A stretch of 64,000 nucleotides of DNA, from NCBI RefSeq assembly GCF_018130465.1, contig NZ_JAFCKJ010000013.1:143197-207196 (forward strand), written 5' to 3'. A program made the translations under genes and the position numbers. Source of the stretch: Bradyrhizobium canariense. GTDB taxonomy: Bacteria; Pseudomonadota; Alphaproteobacteria; Rhizobiales; Xanthobacteraceae. Below the pieces are notes generated by a model. That model ran no database searches. It saw only the letters and a program-made list of their open reading frames with translations, and was not told where the DNA came from. This document shows positions 58,217-64,000 of the stretch, one piece after another; position 1 is the first letter of the stretch; each line of letters starts with the position of its first letter.

Positions 58217-59443
58217 TCACTTCGCGTTCACGACCACGGAGCTGATGTTGTCCGCGTTCACGCTCGCCGCGTTCAGCGGGTTCATGAGCTTGACGAATTC
58301 GGTCGACGGCGATTCCGCCACCGAGATCACGTCATGATCGCGCATCCTGAACGTATCGGCCTGGAACCAGCCGTCGGGCTTGCTCATGTCGAACTTGTAG
58401 ACCGCGGGCACCGACTTGGTTGGGAACTGGGACACGTCGACGCCGATACGCTCCAGCAGCGGCTTGGGCTCGAAACGATAGATGTAGATCGACTTCGAGT
58501 CCGCGCGATTGCCGTCGAGGCCGCCGGCCTTGGCGATGGCTTCGGCCAGCGACATGTTATCGTTCTCGAACGAGAAGCGGCGGTTGTTGGTGCCGCCGAT
58601 CGAACCCGGAGACGGCGTCGAACCGAAGACCATGTAGACGCGCGGAATGCGGGTCAGGAAGACGACATCGCCCGGCGCCAACAGAACGTCTTCGCTGGGT
58701 TTGTGCACCACCGTCGACATCGACTCGTTGTAGGTGCGGCCCTCGCGCTTGATCGTGATCGTGCTCTCGTAGGAGGGAAATTTCGGGCCGCCGGCGCGCG
58801 CGATGGCGCCCATCAGACGAATGCCGCCCGGATCGACCGGAAAGCGCTGCGGCGAGTTGACTTCGCCCAGCACGCTGATCTGGTTGCCGCGCTGCTCGGC
58901 CACGCTCACGACCGCCTGCGGGTCGATGGCGCGGTCCTTGAGACGCTCGCGAATGATGTTCGAAACTGCGCGCGGTGTCAGTCCGGCGACCTTGATCGAC
59001 CCGGCGTAGGGAATGTTGATGTTGCCGGACTGGTCGACCTGCTGGCGCGGAATGTCGACGAAATTGCCCGGCCTCACGCCCGCTTCGCGCGGAATGAACA
59101 GGCCGCCTGCCTGCGCTTCGTAGACGGTCACGGTGACGATGTCACCGATGCCGATCGTGACGTCGCGATAATTGCCGCCGGGGAGGCGGGAGAACACCAT
59201 TCCGGAGGAATCCGTGAACGCGTTGGTCGCCTGAAGGATCGCCGGATTGACCGGCATCAGCGCATAGGCAAGCGGCGCGGTCGGTTCGGTGACGAGCGCA
59301 GCATTCGTCTGCGTGGCAACGGCGTCCGGAGCATCCAGCGGAATAAAGCCCGCGCAACCCGCCAGCGACATGCTGATCGCAGCGACAGCCAGGATTCGGC
59401 TAATCCCGAAATCAAAATTCAAACGTTCGGTTCTAGCCACCAC
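58217..59443 (-). CDS. Polysaccharide export outer-membrane lipoprotein (Wza type)
   Basis: The protein has 408 residues from GTG 59443. Its lipobox AAISMSLAGCAGF puts the acylated cysteine at residue 30. The export domain (TIGIGDIVTVTVYEAQAGGL, then NIPYAGSIKVAGLTPRAVSN) and two SLBB-like units follow (ISVLGEVNSPQRFPV and YMVFGSTPSPGSI). It forms the outer-membrane channel of the exopolysaccharide export system and would pair with the Wzc-type protein encoded at 33-35 kb. The 540-base leader upstream is unusually long. Confidence 0.94.
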   Translation of the reverse strand: MVARTERLNFDFGISRILAVAAISMSLAGCAGFIPLDAPDAVATQTNAALVTEPTAPLAYALMPVNPAILQATNAFTDSSGMVFSRLPGGNYRDVTIGIGDIVTVTVYEAQAGGLFIPREAGVRPGNFVDIPRQQVDQSGNINIPYAGSIKVAGLTPRAVSNIIRERLKDRAIDPQAVVSVAEQRGNQISVLGEVNSPQRFPVDPGGIRLMGAIARAGGPKFPSYESTITIKREGRTYNESMSTVVHKPSEDVLLAPGDVVFLTRIPRVYMVFGSTPSPGSIGGTNNRRFSFENDNMSLAEAIAKAGGLDGNRADSKSIYIYRFEPKPLLERIGVDVSQFPTKSVPAVYKFDMSKPDGWFQADTFRMRDHDVISVAESPSTEFVKLMNPLNAASVNADNISSVVVNAK

Positions 59444-59983
59444 TATCCCTCATACTCACCTAAAATCGGAATCACCGTACAAATCCCGTGCTGCGGAGTC
59501 ACTGCTGCGTCTTCGACTTTATGGTAAAGCACTTATGGCTGTGACCTTATTGCAACTTGTGAACCGTGATGCACGTGCAAATCGCTGTTTAAAATTTGTG
59601 CTGAGCGTCCTCTTTAATAAGCAGTTCGCAAACTGAACATACACGTGTCAGATCGATGTCACGATTGAGGCTGCCGTCGCACTTGTGAGCAGCCTGCGGC
59701 GATGGAGCTGCACATGCGACGACATCGTCGCTGGATGACGTCGTCGTATACTTCAAGTATTGGATTCGAGCTTGAATTACCCTGCGTTGTGTTTTCGTCG
59801 TCGCTGCGGCGGGGAAGACGTCCGAGCGGAGGTCACTCCGGTTCATCGGAGCGATATTTCTGCGATGGGATTCCACCTCCATTAACGCTTAGATTTGGAA
59901 GCTGGCGTCACGCTGGCGTCCGTAAGGTCTTCCTAATCCTGATCCGGCTAGTGGTCGGTCAACCAAAGGGGAAGGCGAAGACG
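59444..59983. promoter_or_regulatory. Long AT-rich divergent region upstream of the Wza-type gene
   Basis: No supported gene lies in these 540 bases. A frame on the minus strand (59589-59882) has no family features and I reject it. The stretch 59480-59660 is AT-rich. A perfect 13-base palindrome ATACTT-C-AAGTAT sits at 59748-59760. The region probably integrates control of exopolysaccharide export. Confidence 0.5.
59748..59760. promoter_or_regulatory. 13-base perfect palindrome, possible operator
   Basis: ATACTT and AAGTAT flank a single C. The site is about 305 bases upstream of the Wza-type start and 225 bases before the small membrane protein start. Only the symmetry is seen; a binding protein is inferred. 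Confidence 0.4.
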
Positions 59984-60127
59984 ATGTTGCACACCGGATC
60001 ACTGCTGTTCGCCGCGGGCTTTCTCACCTGCGCGATGGTCGTCATGTTTGCAGTCGCGTGGTCATTCTCGGACAACCGCGTGACCGACGGTGAGCTCACG
60101 CAGGACGATGCGCACCGGATGGCTTGA
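59984..60127 (+). CDS. Small single-pass membrane protein
   Basis: The protein has 47 residues from ATG 59984, with AAGGGGAAGGCG just upstream as a good ribosome site. It has one membrane helix (LLFAAGFLTCAMVVMFAVAW) and an acidic C-terminus (RVTDGELTQDDAHRMA). The longer frame starting at 59702 has no ribosome site and a low-complexity leader. Function is unknown. Confidence 0.5.
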   Translation: MLHTGSLLFAAGFLTCAMVVMFAVAWSFSDNRVTDGELTQDDAHRMA

Positions 60128-60139
60128 TCGGCCGATCGC

Positions 60140-61300
60140 TTACGATCGCAGATTGTTCGGGAAATCGGATCGCAGCTCCGCCTGCTGTCCGGACTCGCTT
60201 GTCCGCACGTGCAGGACGTCGGCATAGACCTGGCTCAGGGTGCGGTGGGTCTGCTCGATGTCGTAGAGGCGGGTGAAGCGCTCGTATCCGGCCCGGCCGA
60301 CCGCAGGCAGGTCCAGCCGGGTTGCGCGCTGAAAACCTTCCATCAGCTGTTCGGCCGAGACCTCGTCGCACAGCACGCCCGTCGCACTGTCTTCGACGAT
60401 TTCCGGCAGGGCGCCGACGCGGAACGCGATGATCGGCTTGGCCGCCCGCATCGCCTCGATGGCGACCAGGCCAAACGCCTCCCAGCGCGACGGAATCGCG
60501 ATCATGTCGGCTTGGTCGAGCTCGGCCTCGATCTGGTTGCGGTTCATCCAGCCCAGAAACGAGACATTGGCCGGCAAGTCGCTTCTGCGGAATTTGCTGA
60601 CGACCGACGCGCCGATGAGGCGCACGTCGAGCTTGTCTCCGAGCGCGCGCGCCGCCTCGATCAGGAGATCGTACCCCTTTTGACGATCGAGGCGTCCGAT
60701 GAAGAGGACCTTGATCTTGTCCGACCGCCACGGCGCTGCCCCCTTGTCGAGCGCGGGACGCTGCTTGGAAATCCCGTTGTGCACAAGAACCAGGCGATTC
60801 GCCGCGATTCCAACCTGCAGGGCATCGGCCCGCTCGCTTTCCGAGATGCAGACGATGCGGTGGGTGAGTTTCGACAGCACGAGTTCGGTGAACTTCGTGA
60901 CCTCGCGGCTGAGACGGCCGGTCTCGCGGCCGAAGGCCCATCCGTGCGGGCAATAGACGATGCGCGAACGCCGATAGGTCAGCCAGAGGACCGGACGCAC
61001 CACGAGGCCTGCGAACGACGAGTGAAGATGGATGATGTCCGGCCGAAGCTGCCTGACCGCACGCATGGTTGCAGACAGCATGCGAAACAGGCCGACCGCG
61101 TTGCGACCGTCGCGCGGAAACGTGGTGATGGCGTCATCCTCGATGTTCACCAGATCGCCACGATGGTCGGACGGAACGACATAGTTGACGTTTCCGCGGC
61201 CGAAGCTCGCGTTCTGATGCGGATGCAGCTCGTTGAGGTAGGTCGCGATGCCGCCTCTGACCGTTTCGGCGATGTGCAGAACTTTCAGGCCGCTGGACAA
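60140..61300 (-). CDS. Glycosyltransferase family 4 (c)
   Basis: The protein has 386 residues from TTG 61300, supported by an AAGGAAGGAA ribosome site. VLHIAETVRGGIATYLNELH is the N-terminal GT-B loop, with VLFIGRLDRQKGYDLLIEAA and EAFGLVAIEAMRAAKPII (E-x7-E) in the donor half. It adds one sugar to the repeat unit in the cytosol. It precedes another GT4 gene in the same direction, 82 bases away. Confidence 0.92.
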   Translation of the reverse strand: MSSGLKVLHIAETVRGGIATYLNELHPHQNASFGRGNVNYVVPSDHRGDLVNIEDDAITTFPRDGRNAVGLFRMLSATMRAVRQLRPDIIHLHSSFAGLVVRPVLWLTYRRSRIVYCPHGWAFGRETGRLSREVTKFTELVLSKLTHRIVCISESERADALQVGIAANRLVLVHNGISKQRPALDKGAAPWRSDKIKVLFIGRLDRQKGYDLLIEAARALGDKLDVRLIGASVVSKFRRSDLPANVSFLGWMNRNQIEAELDQADMIAIPSRWEAFGLVAIEAMRAAKPIIAFRVGALPEIVEDSATGVLCDEVSAEQLMEGFQRATRLDLPAVGRAGYERFTRLYDIEQTHRTLSQVYADVLHVRTSESGQQAELRSDFPNNLRS

Positions 61301-61382
61301 CGGTCATTCCTTCCTTGTCTTGCAGACGCCAGATATCGCGGACGCACGTCTAATGCCTCTACGCAGCAATATTTGGGCCGCG

Positions 61383-62486
61383 TCATTGTTTCGGGTGGCC
61401 GGATGCGGGTTTGGCGAGGAATTCGAGCATCGCTGCGGCGGACTTGGCCCAGGAATAGGTCATAAGGCGCTTTCGCTGCTTCTCTTGTTCCGCGGGCGAA
61501 ATCCGGCCAAGTTCAATTCTTTCGCGCATCCGCGCCGACAACTCGTCTGCGTTGAGCGGATCGAAATAGGCGGCGGCGTCGTCGCAGGTCTCGCGCACCG
61601 CATCGGCGGACGTCGCGATAACCGGGCAGGCGAAGTACATCGCCTCGAGGGGCGGTATTCCGAACCCTTCGTAGAGGCTCGGAAACACGAACGCCGCGGC
61701 CCGGGAGAACAGCGCCGCGATCTCCTCGTCCCTCAGCCGCCCGGCGATGATGACGCCAGCCTTCGATGCGGTGGCTGCGCCTCCAAACACCTTGCTGTTG
61801 TCGCCGCCAACCACAACCAGCGGAAAATCGGCGCGGCCAAGCCGCTCGGCGGCGCGAATGGCGGTATCAACATTCTTGTTCTTCGTCATCGAACCGACGA
61901 AGAGGAAGAACTGGTGAGGCGCAAGATGCAGGGTGTCGATGATCGAGAAATCGGGCGCGACGGTGGCGAAATGTTCTGCGCTGTTCGGGATAACGGGGAT
62001 CGACGCCGGATCCAGCGACAGTGCCTCGGCAAGTTCGTTGCGCGAAAACGCGGAAACCGTTGCGATCGTTGCTGTGCGTGCCAGCAAATGGCCGAGCGTC
62101 CGATGCAAGGCGAGGTAACGCCAGCTGAAGAAGTCCGGCCGCCGGAAGACCTGCGCGTCATGGATCACGACCAAATGATCGCGGTGGAGGACGGGGCCGG
62201 AATTGGCGAGGCTGACCAGGCGCGTGCCGGCAGCCGCGCGGGCCAGGTCGACCTGGTCCCACGCGTGCCCCTGCAACGATCCGACCTGCTTGACGTCGAT
62301 GCGGCGAAGACCGGCGAGCGTTTGCGCATTTGGGGGCGCCAGGATTTGCCACTCTGCATCCAGCAGTTGCCGCGGAGCCTCTCCGCTCGCGAGCAAGCCG
62401 TCCATCGCCTTGACGATTTCGGCGGCGTAGCGTTGCACGCCCGTTAGCGACTGTGACAGGAACCTGCCGTTGATGGAGAGTTTCAA
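61383..62486 (-). CDS. Glycosyltransferase family 4 (d)
   Basis: The protein has 367 residues from TTG 62486, with no clear ribosome site. The opening RFLSQSLTGVQRYAAEIVKA is typical of mannosyltransferase-like GT4 enzymes. FFLFVGSMTKNKNVDTAIRA and YEGFGIPPLEAMYFACPVIA carry the donor-site motifs. It is the first gene of a minus-strand pair diverging from the uronate epimerase gene. Mannose as substrate would fit the gmd gene nearby but is inferred. Confidence 0.9.
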   Translation of the reverse strand: MKLSINGRFLSQSLTGVQRYAAEIVKAMDGLLASGEAPRQLLDAEWQILAPPNAQTLAGLRRIDVKQVGSLQGHAWDQVDLARAAAGTRLVSLANSGPVLHRDHLVVIHDAQVFRRPDFFSWRYLALHRTLGHLLARTATIATVSAFSRNELAEALSLDPASIPVIPNSAEHFATVAPDFSIIDTLHLAPHQFFLFVGSMTKNKNVDTAIRAAERLGRADFPLVVVGGDNSKVFGGAATASKAGVIIAGRLRDEEIAALFSRAAAFVFPSLYEGFGIPPLEAMYFACPVIATSADAVRETCDDAAAYFDPLNADELSARMRERIELGRISPAEQEKQRKRLMTYSWAKSAAAMLEFLAKPASGHPKQ

Positions 62487-62756
62487 GGCCGAACTTTTTC
62501 TTTGCGGATTCTGCGGGTGTCTTACGCGACTGTTGCCTCAGGACTAAGCATTCGCGCCGAATATACGATCTATCACGTGTAGCACATGTGGCGCTATCGT
62601 TCGAACGTCCTCGTGGGCGGATAGCATGCGAGGATGCATGACACCATCATGTTTCCTACACATTTCGATGCGCTTACATGGATGCGCTCGGTTTGATGAT
62701 TGTCGTGATCGTCCAAACCTTGTCTCTCATGTCTTGGTCTGGCATTGCTTCGCGGT

Positions 62757-63785
62757 ATGAACGAGATGACAACTTTACGGCCAGTGATCGTCACCGGTGC
62801 TGCCGGTTTTATCGGAATGCACGTTTGTGAACGGCTGTTGGCGCGTGGCGAACAGGTCGTTGGCATCGATGCCCTCACGCCATATTACGATCCGGCGCTG
62901 AAGCGTGCGCGCCTCGCAACGCTCGAGCGCCGTCCAGGGTTCAAATTCTACGAGATCGATCTCGCAGACTTCGCCGCGGTGACGCGTGTGTTCGACGAGG
63001 TTTCGCCCGATCGTGTGGTGCACCTTGCGGCGCAGCCCGGCGTGCGCGCGTCGATCGACGATCCCATCACCAGCATCCGCGCCAATTGTGACGGCTTTGT
63101 CACCGTGCTCGAGGCCGGCCGGCGCCACGGCCTGGCGCATCTCGTCTACGCCTCGTCGAGCTCCGTGTACGGCGCCAACCGCACCTTGCCGTATTCGACC
63201 GAGCATTCGGTCAACCATCCCGTCAGCCTCTATGCCGCGAGCAAGAAGGCCAACGAGCTGATGGCGCACACGTTCGCGCATGTTCACAAGCTGCCGGTGA
63301 CCGGTCTTCGCTTCTTCACCGTCTATGGTCCGTGGGGCCGGCCCGATATGGCCGCCTGGCTCTTCACGCGTGCGATCTTCGCGAACGAGCCGATCAAGAT
63401 ATTCAACAACGGCGATATGTGGCGCGATTTCACCTATGTCGACGACATCGTCGAGGGCGTGATCCGCACCCTCGATCGGCCCGCGATGCCGAATCCCGCG
63501 TGGAACGCGGAGCGACCGGAAAACTCGTCGAGCTATGCGCCGTATCGCGTCTACAACATCGGCAATAACCGCTCGGTCAATTTGATCGAGTTCGTCGATA
63601 CGCTCGAGAAGATCATCGGCAAGCCGGCGATCCGCCAGCTCTTGCCGATGCAGGCCGGCGACGTCCTGGAGACGCGCGCCGACATTTCCGCGCTCCAGCG
63701 CGACGTCGGTTTCTCGCCTTCGACGTCAATCGCTGATGGCCTCGCCCGCTTCGTCGAATGGTATCGAAAGTATCACGGCGTCTGA
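62757..63785 (+). CDS. NAD-dependent UDP-glucuronate 4-epimerase-like enzyme
   Basis: The protein has 342 residues from ATG 62757 (ATG 62766 is possible). It is an extended short-chain dehydrogenase: the NAD loop VTGAAGFIGMHVCERLL, the Ser of ASSSSVYGANRTLPY, and Tyr159 and Lys163 in SLYAASKKANE. The insert GIDALTPYYDPALKRARLA and the FFTVYGPWGRPDMA block are characteristic of UDP-glucuronate 4-epimerases (CapI/LspL). It would supply UDP-galacturonate for an acidic exopolysaccharide. The gene diverges from the GT4 pair and is followed by gmd. Confidence 0.9.
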   Translation: MNEMTTLRPVIVTGAAGFIGMHVCERLLARGEQVVGIDALTPYYDPALKRARLATLERRPGFKFYEIDLADFAAVTRVFDEVSPDRVVHLAAQPGVRASIDDPITSIRANCDGFVTVLEAGRRHGLAHLVYASSSSVYGANRTLPYSTEHSVNHPVSLYAASKKANELMAHTFAHVHKLPVTGLRFFTVYGPWGRPDMAAWLFTRAIFANEPIKIFNNGDMWRDFTYVDDIVEGVIRTLDRPAMPNPAWNAERPENSSSYAPYRVYNIGNNRSVNLIEFVDTLEKIIGKPAIRQLLPMQAGDVLETRADISALQRDVGFSPSTSIADGLARFVEWYRKYHGV

Positions 63786-63923
63786 CCCCGCGATCGGCGG
63801 CACCTGCGTGCCGCCCGGGAACGCCGGTTGTTGCGCTTTTGGTTGCCGCCGACCTTGTCAGCGGACGCGAACGGTGGTTATCCCGTCCTTCGAATCTCTT
63901 TCCCGGGAACCAGGCGCAGGCCC

Positions 63924-64000
63924 ATGGCTGAGCGGATCGCTCTCATCACCGGCATTACGGGACAGGACGGCGCCTATCTCGCCGAATATCTGCTGTCGCT
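63924..64000 (+). CDS. gmd: GDP-mannose 4,6-dehydratase, 5' end only
   Basis: Only about 25 codons are in the window. They read MAERIALITGITGQDGAYLA then EYLLS, the exact start of the GDP-mannose 4,6-dehydratase family, where GITGQDGAYL is the nucleotide loop. The enzyme makes GDP-4-keto-6-deoxymannose, the precursor of fucose, rhamnose and related sugars. The rest of the gene lies beyond the window. Confidence 0.88.
   Translation, partial: MAERIALITGITGQDGAYLAEYLLS

Noticed and set aside
59589-59882. Minus-strand frame of 97 codons in the Wza leader
   Set aside because: It has no ribosome site, no family features and unusual composition. It is more likely non-coding leader.

Overview
The window is GC-rich alphaproteobacterial chromosome, most like Bradyrhizobium or a close relative. 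I infer this from the gene content: a protocatechuate/4-hydroxybenzoate island, rhizobial-type exopolysaccharide genes, a bacterial transglutaminase-like cysteine proteinase, a DUF3551-like secreted peptide and a CHASE2 cyclase. No database search was possible. I see no rRNA, tRNA, CRISPR array or insertion sequence.

Layout. 1-3.6 kb: the 5' part of pncB, a DxD glycosyltransferase and an outer-membrane barrel protein, all on the minus strand. 3.7-9.3 kb: aromatic catabolism. A LysR gene diverges from pcaHG across a perfect 9-9-9 palindrome, a NYN-domain gene follows, and a PobR-type AraC regulator diverges from pobA. PobA makes protocatechuate and PcaHG opens its ring. 9.4-13.5 kb: a CHASE2 adenylate/guanylate cyclase with an exported partner, then a REC-HD-GYP protein. 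13.8-25 kb: a complete chemotaxis-type operon (STAS, CheY, CheA, CheW, MCP, CheW, MCP, CheR, CheB and an unannotated MCP-like protein). The CheW-MCP pair is duplicated in tandem. 25-30.4 kb: small, mostly uncharacterised genes (GrlR-like, VanZ-like, DUF3551-like, a small helix-turn-helix protein, a metallophosphoesterase) and a decayed fragment of an rmlA-type nucleotidyltransferase gene.

30.7-64 kb: one large exopolysaccharide locus. It has an initiating polyprenyl-phosphate sugar transferase, a Wzc-type co-polymerase/tyrosine kinase, a Wza-type lipoprotein, two flippase-like and two polymerase-like membrane proteins, three acyltransferase-3 proteins, a methyltransferase, one GT2 and four GT4 glycosyltransferases, a uronate 4-epimerase, the start of gmd and two probable glycosidases. 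Sugar nucleotide supply (epimerase, Gmd), assembly (glycosyltransferases), acylation or methylation, flipping, polymerisation and export are therefore nearly all encoded together.

The most striking gene (49553-53899, minus strand) encodes a protein of about 1448 residues. It joins a glycosidase-like TIM barrel to five tandem repeats of about 161 residues made of YD/RHS-like modules, and ends in a type I secretion-like C-terminus. The next most interesting are the double MCP-tip protein ending the chemotaxis operon and the rmlA relic.
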